A stretch of 35,043 nucleotides of DNA from Minwuia sp. (lineage in GTDB: Bacteria > Pseudomonadota > Alphaproteobacteria > Minwuiales > Minwuiaceae): NCBI GenBank assembly GCA_029213165.1, contig JARGNO010000001.1:66676-101718 (forward strand), in the 5' to 3' direction. Below are positions 8,351-15,869 of the stretch, one piece after another. The notes beneath the pieces are model-generated. The model saw nothing but the letters and a program-made list of their open reading frames with translations, did no database searches and was not told where the DNA came from. Each line of letters opens with the position of its first letter. Position 1 is the first letter of the stretch. The position numbers and the translations under genes were made by a program.

Positions 8351-8735
8351 CACCTGTACTGACGCCCTGACGCGCGCCTGCGGCCCGGCCATGTGACCCT
8401 GCATGGCCGGTACCGGTGATTTGTGTTCGCTGAACGCGAGTCAGTACTGTGAGAACTGTCATTTTTGTGTTATATATCCCTTCGGTCAGGTAGCTGCGGG
8501 CGCGCATCTGTATGACCGGACTTCCGGCGGGCGGCTGATGGCGGCCCGTTTTTTCGTGTCGGAACCAATTGAATGCCGCGCGCCCGGCCAGCGACCAGAC
8601 CTTGCATGTCCCGTTTGTCTTGAAGGGACTGCCCTCCCGGGTGGTTCAGGCAGGTTCTTGCCCTTTCAGGATCGCGGGACAGGAACCGCTGCGGACCGTC
8701 AGGGTGTCCGCCGTGGCAGAAAGAGAAGGACTGAT
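8351..8735 (+). other. Intergenic region between fdxA and carD
   Basis: A 385-base stretch with no convincing gene. The carD frame stays open through it, but the only good ribosome site is at 8736. It contains an AT-rich patch (8461-8477) unusual for this genome, then two consecutive hairpins, the second followed by six T residues (see the candidate small RNA). The remaining 180 bases before carD show no clear promoter or structure by eye. Confidence 0.6.
8481..8555 (+). ncRNA. Candidate small RNA with intrinsic terminator
   Basis: An AT-rich TATATA box at 8471-8476 lies about 10 bases before a two-hairpin segment. Hairpin one pairs CGGTCA (8483-8488) with TGACCG (8513-8518), with an inner TGCG/CGCA stem. 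Hairpin two pairs CGGGC (8529-8533) with GCCCG (8545-8549), plus an inner GC/GC step, and runs into TTTTTT (8550-8555), a textbook intrinsic terminator. No open frame ends just before it, and fdxA ended 130 bases earlier. Alternatives are a long fdxA 3' untranslated end or an attenuator leader of carD. The minus-35 region is weak. Confidence 0.42.
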
Positions 8736-9281
8736 ATGACTGAAGCAAGTTCTACCGAGACCCGGGCCAAGGCTGCGCCGCGCAAGAAGAAGGCGAAGCT
8801 GGAATTCCAGGCCAATGACTATGTTGTCTATCCCTCCCACGGCGTCGGCATGATCACCGCTGTCGAGGATCAGGAAATCTCCGGTTTCAAGCTGCAGCTC
8901 TTCGTCATCGACTTCCCGCACGAGAAGATGACCCTGCGTGTTCCCGTCACCAAGGCAACGGCCACCGGCATGCGCGCCCTCGCCTCCACCAAGCTGATGA
9001 AGCAGGCGATGGATACGCTGAAGGGCCGCGCAAGGGTCAAGCGCACCATGTGGTCGCGCCGTGCGCAGGAATACGAAGCCAAGATCAATTCCGGTGATCC
9101 GGTCTCCATCGCGGAGGTCGTGCGCGACCTGCACCGCAACGAGGACCAGCCGGACCAGTCCTATTCCGAGCGCCAGATCTACGAGGCCGCCAAGGAACGC
9201 CTGACGCGCGAACTGGCTGCGGTGGAGAAGATCGCCCACGAGAACGCCGAAGAGAAACTGAACCGCTTCCTCGCCGCCTGA
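8736..9281 (+). CDS. carD: CarD/CdnL-family RNA polymerase-binding regulator
   Basis: A 181-residue CarD-type protein that binds the RNA polymerase beta subunit and stabilises open promoter complexes, often at rRNA and other housekeeping promoters. A basic, lysine/alanine-rich tail of about 25 residues comes first. The TRCF-like interaction domain follows (ANDYVVYPSHGVGMITAVED, FKLQLFVIDF, LRVPVTKA). The helical C-terminal DNA-contacting domain has RRAQEYEAKINSGD, IAEVVRDLHR and SYSERQIYEAAKERLTREL. The ATG at 8736 follows an AGAGAAGGA site with ideal spacing, although the frame is open from 8403. An intrinsic terminator follows the gene. Confidence 0.92.
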   Translation: MTEASSTETRAKAAPRKKKAKLEFQANDYVVYPSHGVGMITAVEDQEISGFKLQLFVIDFPHEKMTLRVPVTKATATGMRALASTKLMKQAMDTLKGRARVKRTMWSRRAQEYEAKINSGDPVSIAEVVRDLHRNEDQPDQSYSERQIYEAAKERLTRELAAVEKIAHENAEEKLNRFLAA

Positions 9282-9308
9282 CACCCAGGCCGACAGCGAT
9301 GCGACAGA

Positions 9309-9341
9309 AGAGGCCGGGCCAGCAATGCCCCGGCCTTTTTC
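9309..9341 (+). terminator. Intrinsic terminator of carD
   Basis: AGGCCGGG (9311-9318) pairs with CCCGGCCT (9329-9336), an 8-base GC stem followed by a run of T residues. It lies 30 bases after the carD stop and before the convergent MATE gene. Confidence 0.85.
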
Positions 9342-9375
9342 TGTTTCCGGGCCATTGTACCCGGCCTGCGCCCCG

Positions 9376-10785
9376 TTACCGCCAGCGCGTCAGGCGCACC
9401 GACAGGGCGGTGAGGATGCCGTAGACCATCATGCCTGCGGCCACGCCGCTGAATACCCCCGCCACGCCCATGCCCATGGCACGGGTCAGGAAAAGTGCCA
9501 GACCGAACGCGGTGACGATACGGAAGATGCTGGCGATCATCGGCCAGACCATGCGGCTGGCGCCCTGGCTGGCGAAGAACAGGGCAAGGCCCAGGGCGTA
9601 GAAGCAATAGAACGGCGCGACCGTCCGGAAGTAGCTGCGCCCGGCTTCCAGCGCTGCCGTGTCCGACGCATCCAGAAAGATGCGCAGCCAGAGGTCGGGC
9701 AGCAGCGACAGCAGCAGCCCGATGCTGCCTACGATGGCTGCGGCGGCGAAGGAACCGGTCCAGGCGACCCGCAGGGCGCGCGGCCTGTTGCCTGCGCCGA
9801 CATTCGCCCCGACCATTGCGGTCATGGCCGCACCAATGCCGAAGACGACAGGGATCATCAGGAATTCCAGGCGCGCGCCCAGGCCATAGCCCGCCAGCGC
9901 CGCTTCCCCATGCAGGCCGACCAGGCCAACCATCAGCACGGTGGTGAGCACGGTCTGGGTGGTGCTGAGTGACGCGATCAGGCCAACGCCGAGAATGTCG
10001 CGATAGAGGTCCCGCCGCAGCCCGCGCAACCGGTCCCTGATCGAGAAGCCGACGCGCCCCGCGCCGACGAAGGTCAGCGCCACGATTGCACCGATGCCAT
10101 AGGCCAAGACGTGACCCGCCGCCAGGCCCTGCATCCCGAGCGCAGGGAACGGCCCCCAGCCGAGCGCCAACGCCCCCGCGATGGGGATCGAGCCGAGGGA
10201 AACCAGGAACAGCACCATCGATGGCGTGCCCATGTTGCCGGACCCGCGGATGACACTGAGGGACGAATGGCACAGCCAGATGGTGATGCAGCTCGGGAAG
10301 AACACCCCGGCATAGGCCAGCGCTGCATCCACCGTCTCGGTGCCGCCGCCCAGCAGTTCGAAGACATCCCTGCCGAACAGTCCCATCAGCACCGCCGAGA
10401 GCGCGGCAATCGTGATTGCGATGGTCCAGGCCGCCCAGGTCAGGCTGCCTGCCCGGTCCGGGTCCCGGTTCCCCAGCGCGCGGGCGATGGCGCCCGAGAT
10501 GGCACCGCCCATGGCACCGGCGGACAGCATCTGGGTCAGCATCACCAATGGGAAGACCAGGGCCAGACCGGCCAGTGCGGTGATCCCCAGGATGCCCGCA
10601 AAGAAACCTTCGGCGATGCTCACCGCCGCCATGACGAACATCGCAATGACATTCGGTGCCGCAAGCCGCAGCAGCGTGCGACCGATCGGTGCGGTCAGCA
10701 ACAACTGGGTTCGCGCGGTTCGCGCCGCAGCCGATGCCGCCGACGCGGACGATACTGGTGCCGTGACAGATGCTTCCGTCGTCAT
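9376..10785 (-). CDS. MATE-family multidrug/toxin efflux transporter
   Basis: A 469-residue inner-membrane exporter of the MATE family, which expels cationic or aromatic compounds using a sodium or proton gradient. About twelve membrane helices can be seen in two related halves (for example IGRTLLRLAAPNVIAMFVMA at the start). The ATG at 10785 has an AAGGA site 7 bases upstream. A GTG at 10827, with its own AAGGAA site inside the operator region, would add 14 residues. It is divergent from an HxlR regulator with two palindromic sites between them, so it is probably derepressed by the regulator's ligand. The drug or metabolite is unknown. Confidence 0.9.
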   Translation of the reverse strand: MTTEASVTAPVSSASAASAAARTARTQLLLTAPIGRTLLRLAAPNVIAMFVMAAVSIAEGFFAGILGITALAGLALVFPLVMLTQMLSAGAMGGAISGAIARALGNRDPDRAGSLTWAAWTIAITIAALSAVLMGLFGRDVFELLGGGTETVDAALAYAGVFFPSCITIWLCHSSLSVIRGSGNMGTPSMVLFLVSLGSIPIAGALALGWGPFPALGMQGLAAGHVLAYGIGAIVALTFVGAGRVGFSIRDRLRGLRRDLYRDILGVGLIASLSTTQTVLTTVLMVGLVGLHGEAALAGYGLGARLEFLMIPVVFGIGAAMTAMVGANVGAGNRPRALRVAWTGSFAAAAIVGSIGLLLSLLPDLWLRIFLDASDTAALEAGRSYFRTVAPFYCFYALGLALFFASQGASRMVWPMIASIFRIVTAFGLALFLTRAMGMGVAGVFSGVAAGMMVYGILTALSVRLTRWR

Positions 10786-10831
10786 GCGATGATCCTTGTG
10801 CTCGGACACGTCGTGGCGGGGTGACACGTCC

Positions 10832-10846
10832 GTTCCTTTTTGGAAT
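10832..10846. promoter_or_regulatory. HxlR operator site 1
   Basis: TTCC and GGAA arms, separated by TTTTT, form the inverted repeat GTTCC-N5-GGAAT, imperfect only at the outermost base. It has the same arms and spacer length as site 2, with centres 26 bases apart. It lies in the spacer of the plus-strand promoter and just downstream of the MATE promoter. Confidence 0.65.
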
Positions 10847-10849
10847 GCA

Positions 10850-10855
10850 TATACT
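10850..10855. promoter_or_regulatory. Shared minus-10 of divergent hxlR/MATE promoters
   Basis: TATACT on the plus strand is one base from the consensus minus-10 and is well placed for the HxlR gene. Its complement AGTATA lies 18 bases after a perfect TTGACA minus-35 on the minus strand (10874-10879), pointing to the MATE gene. The two promoters therefore appear to use the same six bases, between the two operator repeats. Confidence 0.5.
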
Positions 10856-10857
10856 GC

Positions 10858-10872
10858 GTTCCCTTTCGGAAC
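10858..10872. promoter_or_regulatory. HxlR operator site 2
   Basis: A perfect inverted repeat GTTCC-CTTTC-GGAAC. It sits between the minus-35 TTGACA and minus-10 of the proposed MATE promoter and over the likely transcription start of the regulator gene, the position expected for repression of both. Confidence 0.7.
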
Positions 10873-10917
10873 CTGTCAATCTGTGCTATCAACACCCATT
10901 GCTGAACGGGAATGCAG

Positions 10918-11412
10918 ATGCGCTGGAATGACCTGAGAGAGGAAGCCTGCCCTGTCGCCCGTGGCCTTTCGGTCGTGGGTGACCGCTGGACCATGCTGAT
11001 CCTGCGTGACTGCTTTCAGGGCATCCGGCGGTTCGAGAAGATGCAGGAACGCCTGGGAATAACCCGTCACGTGCTGTCGGATCGGCTGAAGAAGCTCGAG
11101 AACGCCGGCGTGCTGCACCGGGAGCAGTATCAGCAGCGCCCGCCCCGCCACGAATATCTGCTGACGGAGAGCGGCAAGGCTCTCTATCCGGTGATCGTGA
11201 CACTGGTGGACTGGGCCAACGCGAATGTCCCTGCCCGTGCCGGATCATCGGTGACACTGGTCAACCGGGAAACCGGCATCCCCGTCACCCCGATGCTGGT
11301 GGACACCACGACGGGTCGGGAGATCACCCATGCAACCGTCGGCGGCCGGTATTCTGAACCATCCGATGCGGAAACCAGCGCTGCACGATCACCTGACGAT
11401 GGTTCTGCCTAG
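10918..11412 (+). CDS. HxlR-family winged-helix transcriptional regulator
   Basis: A 164-residue HxlR/MarR-like regulator. The family opening CPVARGLSVVGDRWTMLILRD carries the conserved cysteine at residue 11, which in some members senses thiol or electrophile stress. The winged helix follows (RLGITRHVLSDRLKKLENAGVLHREQYQQRP, then YLLTESGKALYPVI). A C-terminal tail of about 60 residues extends past the usual domain end. An in-frame ATG at 10912 is possible, but the GGGAA site is spaced correctly only for 10918. It is divergent from the MATE exporter and ends over the convergent amidase stop by 4 bases. It probably represses the exporter and itself. Confidence 0.9.
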   Translation: MRWNDLREEACPVARGLSVVGDRWTMLILRDCFQGIRRFEKMQERLGITRHVLSDRLKKLENAGVLHREQYQQRPPRHEYLLTESGKALYPVIVTLVDWANANVPARAGSSVTLVNRETGIPVTPMLVDTTTGREITHATVGGRYSEPSDAETSAARSPDDGSA

Positions 11413-12881
11413 ACCGTTCCGAGGGCACCTTCAGGGCGCATCGACAGCCAGTCGGTTGCTTCCTCGTAGCGGGCCGCCAGTTTCAGCAACTGCTGTTCAG
11501 CGCGCGGACGCCCGATCAGTTGAAAGCCGGTTGGACGGCCTGACAGGTCGAACCCCGCGGGCAGGTTGATGCAGGGACAACTGCTGAGTGACCCGGCGAT
11601 GACGATCTCCATCCAGCGATGATAGGAGTCCATCGTCCTGTCGCCGATCCGGTCTGGCCAGGCAATATCCGCATCGAACGGAAAGACCTGCGCGGAGGGC
11701 ATGGCAATCGCGTCATAGCGGGTGAACAGATCAGTCAGGCAGCGGAACCAGGCACTGCGGGCCACGCTGGCCGCATTCACCGCCATGCCCGTCAGTGTCA
11801 GTCCGTTCTCGATTTCCCAGACCAGTTCCGGTTTCAGCAGGTCGCGGGTGTCGGGGTTCGACAGGTGGGCAGCGTAGGCCCCGGCGACGGACCAGCTGCG
11901 CAGGGTGACCCACGAATCCCAGAGCATTTCCGGAGCGAAGTCGGGCACCAGCGGCTCGACCCGGGCACCCAGCGTCGCGAACTGCTGCACGCCCCTGCCA
12001 CAAAGATCCAGGATACCCGGCTCGCAGGCATAGTAACCCTGCCAGTCCCCGATCCAGCCGATGCGCAGACCCGTGACGTCACCGTCAAGAGCATCGGCGA
12101 AGGCTGTCTGCGGTGCATCAAGGCTGAAAGGCGCTGTCGCGTCATGGCCGGATTGCGCGTCCAGCAGATGCGCCAGATCACGCACATTGCGCGCCATCGG
12201 ACCGTTGGTTCCAAGCTGATGCACGAACACCTCCGGCTTCGGGCCATAAGGCACCCGACCGAAAGTGGGGCGCAGGCCCAGGACGTTGTTGAAGGCAGCC
12301 GGATTGCGGAGCGAACCCATCATGTCACTGCCATCGGCCACCGGCTGCATGCCGAGCGCGATGGAGACCGCCGCGCCGCCGCTGGAGCCGCCTGCTGACA
12401 GGGCCGGATTCCAGGCATTCCGGGTGACGCCATGCAGCGAGTTGAAGGTGTGGGAGCCGAGACCGAACTCCGGCGTATTGGTCTTGCCGATGACGATCGC
12501 CCCGGCAGCGCGCAACCGTGAAACCATCACGCAGTCCTGCTCCGGCACATTGCCGGCGAAAACGGGGGAGCCGAACGTGGTTGCGATTCCCGCCGTGGCC
12601 GAAAGATCCTTCACCGCCAGCGGAAAGCCATGCATCCAGCCGCGATGGCGTCCCGCCGACAGATCGGCATCCGCCTCCGCCGCCTCCGCCATCAGGGTGT
12701 CTTCATCACGCATGGAGATGATGGCGTTATGGACCGGATTGAGCCGCCTTATGCGATCCAGATAGGTTCGCATGACCTCGACGCAGGATATTTCCCGCGC
12801 CGCGATGGCGCTGGACAATGCTGTTGCGTCACTGAAGGCCAGGTCGTCCGATATTGTCTTCGTTCCGATGTCGCTGTTCAT
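11409..12881 (-). CDS. Amidase-signature hydrolase (possible malonamidase)
   Basis: A 490-residue amidase-signature enzyme with the complete Ser-cisSer-Lys triad: Lys91 (PLAVKDL), Ser166 in GGSSGG and Ser190 in DMMGSLRNPA, at the usual spacing. It hydrolyses an amide to acid plus ammonia in the cytosol, since no signal peptide is seen. Its ATG overlaps the stop of the upstream ligase (12878-12881), so the two are translationally coupled. The ligase looks like malonyl-CoA synthetase, and a malonamate-to-malonate amidase would supply its substrate; malonamidase E2 of Bradyrhizobium is a known precedent of the family. That specificity is inference. Other short amides are equally possible. Confidence 0.9.
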   Translation of the reverse strand: MNSDIGTKTISDDLAFSDATALSSAIAAREISCVEVMRTYLDRIRRLNPVHNAIISMRDEDTLMAEAAEADADLSAGRHRGWMHGFPLAVKDLSATAGIATTFGSPVFAGNVPEQDCVMVSRLRAAGAIVIGKTNTPEFGLGSHTFNSLHGVTRNAWNPALSAGGSSGGAAVSIALGMQPVADGSDMMGSLRNPAAFNNVLGLRPTFGRVPYGPKPEVFVHQLGTNGPMARNVRDLAHLLDAQSGHDATAPFSLDAPQTAFADALDGDVTGLRIGWIGDWQGYYACEPGILDLCGRGVQQFATLGARVEPLVPDFAPEMLWDSWVTLRSWSVAGAYAAHLSNPDTRDLLKPELVWEIENGLTLTGMAVNAASVARSAWFRCLTDLFTRYDAIAMPSAQVFPFDADIAWPDRIGDRTMDSYHRWMEIVIAGSLSSCPCINLPAGFDLSGRPTGFQLIGRPRAEQQLLKLAARYEEATDWLSMRPEGALGTV

Positions 12882-14428
12882 CCTGTCCGGCTCCCGGTCT
12901 CCGCGACCCCATTGCCCTTGTAGAGGGTTGCGTGCATATCCCGCAGCATATTCTTCTGGACCTTGCCCATGACATTACGCGGCAATGCGTCAGTGAACAG
13001 CACCCGCTTCGGCTGCTTGTAGCGTGCCAGCCCGGGCGATATCGCGGCAACCACCGTTGCCTCATCCAGCGTCGCCCCTTTCTCCGCGACCACGACAGCC
13101 GTCACGGCCTCCCCGAAGTCCGGATGTGGCAGACCGACGACTGCTGATTCAACGACGCCCGGCACCTCGTCGATCAGCAGCTCGATCTCCTTCGGATAGA
13201 CGTTGTAGCCGCCGGAAATCACGAGGTCCTTGTCGCGCCCGACAATGTGCAGATAGCCGTCATCGTCGAACCGCCCGAGATCGCCGGTGATGAAGAAGCC
13301 GTCGTCGGTGAATTCGGAGGCGGTCTTCTCCGGCATGCGCCAGTAGCCCTGGAAGACATTCGGCCCCTTCACCTGGATCGCGCCGGTCTCCCCCCGGGGC
13401 AGTGCCGTCCCGTCCTCTCGATCCGCGACCCGGACCTCCACATCCTGCAGCGGAAAGCCGACGGTTCCGGCACGACGGTCTCCGTCATGGGGGTTGGAGG
13501 TGATCATGCAGGTCTCCGTCATGCCATAGCGCTCCAGAATGGCGTGACCCGTTGCGGCCCGGAAGGCGAGGTGAACATCCGCCAGCAACGGTGCCGAGCC
13601 GGATACGAACAGCCGCATGCCGGCGACGGTCTCCGGCGTCAGGCGTCCGGACTGGACCAGACGACTGTAGAATGTCGGCACCCCCATCAGCACGGTCGCA
13701 TCCGCCATGTGGTCGAGCACGGTGTCGGCCTCGAATTTCTCCAGAAAGATCATTGTCGCGCCTGCCGCCAGGCTCATGTTTGCTGCGACGAAGAGGCCAT
13801 GGGTGTGGAAGATCGGCAAGGCATGGATCAGCCTGTCCTGATCTGTGAAGCGCCATGCCGCCAGCAGGGCATCGCAATTGGTCGCCAGATTGCCGTGGGT
13901 CAGCATCGCCCCCTTGGGCCGTCCCGTCGTGCCGGAAGTATAGAGTATTGCCGCCAGATCATCGTGACCGAGGACAGTCGCCTCCGTCACGGGCGTCAGG
14001 CCCTGCGCCAGTTCCATCAGCGTGCCGTCAGCGCGCGCGCCCAGACTCTCCACCGCGACCGTGGCGGGCATGTCGGTCCGCAGTTTCTCAAGTCCCTCCG
14101 GTCGGCAGACGAACAGGCGCGGTTCCGCATCCCCGACGAAATAGTCGATTTCGCTGGTGGTGTAGCCGGTGTTCAGCGGCAGGAAGACCGCGCCCAGCCG
14201 CTGGCAGGCGAGGCCGAGCAGCAACGCCTCGACACTCTTGTCGACCTGGACTGCAACCCTGTCGCCCCTGACAACCCCACGGGCCACCAGCGCTGCGGCC
14301 AGCCTGCCGACCCCGGACAGCCCATCCGCGAACGTCAGGGTATCCAGGCCCGGACGCTCCGCCAGATGCTTCTCCGGTGCCGCCTTCGCCTGCTGGCAGA
14401 AGGCATCGTGAATTGTGCGGATCGTCAT
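12878..14428 (-). CDS. Malonyl-CoA synthetase-like acyl-CoA ligase (MatB-like)
   Basis: A 516-residue adenylate-forming ligase. The P-loop motif YTSGTTGRPKGA lies at residues 163-174. Later motifs are RYGMTETCMITSNP, KGPNVFQGYWRMPEKT, GFFITGDLG, ISGGYNVYPKEIE and the C-terminal NVMGKVQK with the catalytic lysine. Segments such as LNTGYTTSEIDYF and YGMTET...TSNP strongly recall MatB, which makes malonyl-CoA from malonate, ATP and CoA. Annotation as a generic long-chain acyl-CoA ligase is the alternative. The start is the ATG at 14428, since upstream codons lack a ribosome site. It overlaps the amidase gene, forming a two-gene operon. No malonyl-CoA decarboxylase (matA) is in the window. Confidence 0.87.
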   Translation of the reverse strand: MTIRTIHDAFCQQAKAAPEKHLAERPGLDTLTFADGLSGVGRLAAALVARGVVRGDRVAVQVDKSVEALLLGLACQRLGAVFLPLNTGYTTSEIDYFVGDAEPRLFVCRPEGLEKLRTDMPATVAVESLGARADGTLMELAQGLTPVTEATVLGHDDLAAILYTSGTTGRPKGAMLTHGNLATNCDALLAAWRFTDQDRLIHALPIFHTHGLFVAANMSLAAGATMIFLEKFEADTVLDHMADATVLMGVPTFYSRLVQSGRLTPETVAGMRLFVSGSAPLLADVHLAFRAATGHAILERYGMTETCMITSNPHDGDRRAGTVGFPLQDVEVRVADREDGTALPRGETGAIQVKGPNVFQGYWRMPEKTASEFTDDGFFITGDLGRFDDDGYLHIVGRDKDLVISGGYNVYPKEIELLIDEVPGVVESAVVGLPHPDFGEAVTAVVVAEKGATLDEATVVAAISPGLARYKQPKRVLFTDALPRNVMGKVQKNMLRDMHATLYKGNGVAETGSRTG

Positions 14429-14490
14429 GGTTCCGTTTCCCCTGCTGCCTTGCACATTCCCGGTCTCGAGGCAGGTCGAACTTCGCCAGC

Positions 14491-14502
14491 CTGTCGCGAC
14501 AG
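14491..14502. promoter_or_regulatory. Perfect palindrome CTGTCGCGACAG, possible operator
   Basis: A 12-base perfect palindrome in the 231-base gap between the divergent ligase (start 14428) and lipoprotein (start 14660) genes, 63 bases upstream of the ligase start. The position fits a regulator site; no regulator is adjacent. The rest of the gap shows nothing clear. Confidence 0.3.
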
Positions 14503-14659
14503 TTCACCATGGTCGCAAGGTCACTGTCCCGCAGGGAATGAACCTCGGGACCGGAATCGTGAAGATCACCGTCGAAGGGCCTTGCGGAAAATCGCTCACC
14601 ACCTCGCCTGCCGGATGAAGTTCGGGTATCATGTTACCGAGATGCATTGGGAGGGTGAA

Positions 14660-15760
14660 ATGTATCGGGGACTGATGTGCGTGGCAGTATCGGTTCTTCT
14701 TGCCGGTTGCGAGGTGCTGGAGAATTTCGAGACACCGACGATCACCGATACTTCGGAACAGTGGATGAGCGGTGACGCCCGCATTCTGACAGCAGAGATC
14801 GATGTGCCTGCTGGCTATGAGATCGTGACGGTCCATGCGCGCTATGCCCGGCATCACTGGCCAGGACCTGCCGATGCGCATGAGGTCGTGGCACAACCGT
14901 CCAACGCCAGTGGCACGGTCTGGCGCGCAACCCCGCCTCTGGCCCAGACCGCATTGCAGGCCGATCACCTGTTCTATGAGTGGTTCATCGACTACCGCCT
15001 GCCCGACGGCAATGAGGTCGCCACGGTCCGGACAGGCCGCAGGGACTTCGTCATTGGCTGCAGCGACAACAGCATAAACGCCTCCATCGATGCACTGGCG
15101 GCCTTCATCCGGGGCTTCGATGACCTGGACAACGGTGTTGCGCTGGGGGTTCAGGGGTACCTCGCCATCCCACACAGCAATACCAGCCTGGCGCAGATCG
15201 GGCTCACCTTCGCCGGGGTTGGCAATATCTTTTCCAGCGATGCGGTCCAGTTTGGCCCACCCGGCCTGCTCTTCGCCGCGCCACGCCCCCGGAATGCGAA
15301 CGAGAGTGTGGCCGCATACGATGCGCTGGTCGCCGACCCGGGAGGCGACACGACGCCCTATCAGGTGATCGGCGGTGCCTGGGGCAAGATCATGGACAGC
15401 GCCACGCGCCGCCCTCGGCTGGGCTGCATTCCATCGAGCAGCTGGTTCCTGCACGAGGCCGGGTACCATCTGACCACAGGCGTCATGGCGCTGCGCCCGC
15501 CCGATGAAGCCGTCGCGGGTGAAACCCTGGTGGACAGCCTGCTGCCGGATCCCGCCCTGGCTGCGCCAACGCCGGACAACGTGCTGATGTGGCATCCGCG
15601 TGTCTGGGACCTGCATGTCTGGCTGCCCCAGACGCCCGGCGACAGGCCGACAGTATCGATATACGCGCCATTCGATGTACCCGGCGCGCGTGCCTGCACG
15701 AACACACCGGACCCGCAATGCAGCGCCACGGTATTCTTCCTGCCAGAGACTTTCGAATAG
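14660..15760 (+). CDS. Putative lipoprotein of unknown function
   Basis: I do not recognise this 366-residue protein. It starts with a lipoprotein signal peptide (MYRGLMCVAVSVLLAGC) whose lipobox cysteine is residue 17, so it should be anchored to a membrane on the periplasmic side. The mature part is rich in beta-prone, aromatic stretches with four later cysteines (near GCSDNS, GCIPSS, ACTNTPDPQC) that could form disulfides. There are no membrane segments and no catalytic motif I can name. The ATG at 14660 follows a GGGAGG site, whereas the one 18 bases upstream has none. It is divergent from the ligase-amidase operon and followed by a dehydrogenase in the same direction. Confidence 0.75.
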   Translation: MYRGLMCVAVSVLLAGCEVLENFETPTITDTSEQWMSGDARILTAEIDVPAGYEIVTVHARYARHHWPGPADAHEVVAQPSNASGTVWRATPPLAQTALQADHLFYEWFIDYRLPDGNEVATVRTGRRDFVIGCSDNSINASIDALAAFIRGFDDLDNGVALGVQGYLAIPHSNTSLAQIGLTFAGVGNIFSSDAVQFGPPGLLFAAPRPRNANESVAAYDALVADPGGDTTPYQVIGGAWGKIMDSATRRPRLGCIPSSSWFLHEAGYHLTTGVMALRPPDEAVAGETLVDSLLPDPALAAPTPDNVLMWHPRVWDLHVWLPQTPGDRPTVSIYAPFDVPGARACTNTPDPQCSATVFFLPETFE

Positions 15761-15799
15761 ACGCATCACCGGGCTGGCGTGCGCACCGGCAATGATGGA

Positions 15800-15819
15800 A
15801 TGCTGCCGCGGGGCAGCAT
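15800..15819 (+). other. Perfect hairpin upstream of SDR gene
   Basis: ATGCTGCC and GGCAGCAT pair perfectly around GCGG. It lies 40 bases after the lipoprotein stop and 51 bases before the dehydrogenase start. Without a T-tract it may be a weak terminator, a leader structure or an operator. Confidence 0.35.
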
Positions 15820-15869
15820 GTCCGTTCATTGTGGCGTCCGCCCCGAACTGATGAGGCAGGAGGAACAGC

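Noticed and set aside
8403-8735. N-terminal extension of carD
   Set aside because: The frame is open by chance in GC-rich DNA. It crosses a promoter-like patch and an intrinsic terminator, and the true ATG at 8736 has a perfect ribosome site.
13247-14659. Upstream continuation of the lipoprotein frame, antisense to the ligase
   Set aside because: The lipoprotein signal peptide and GGGAGG site fix the start at 14660. The upstream part is a shadow of the ligase gene.
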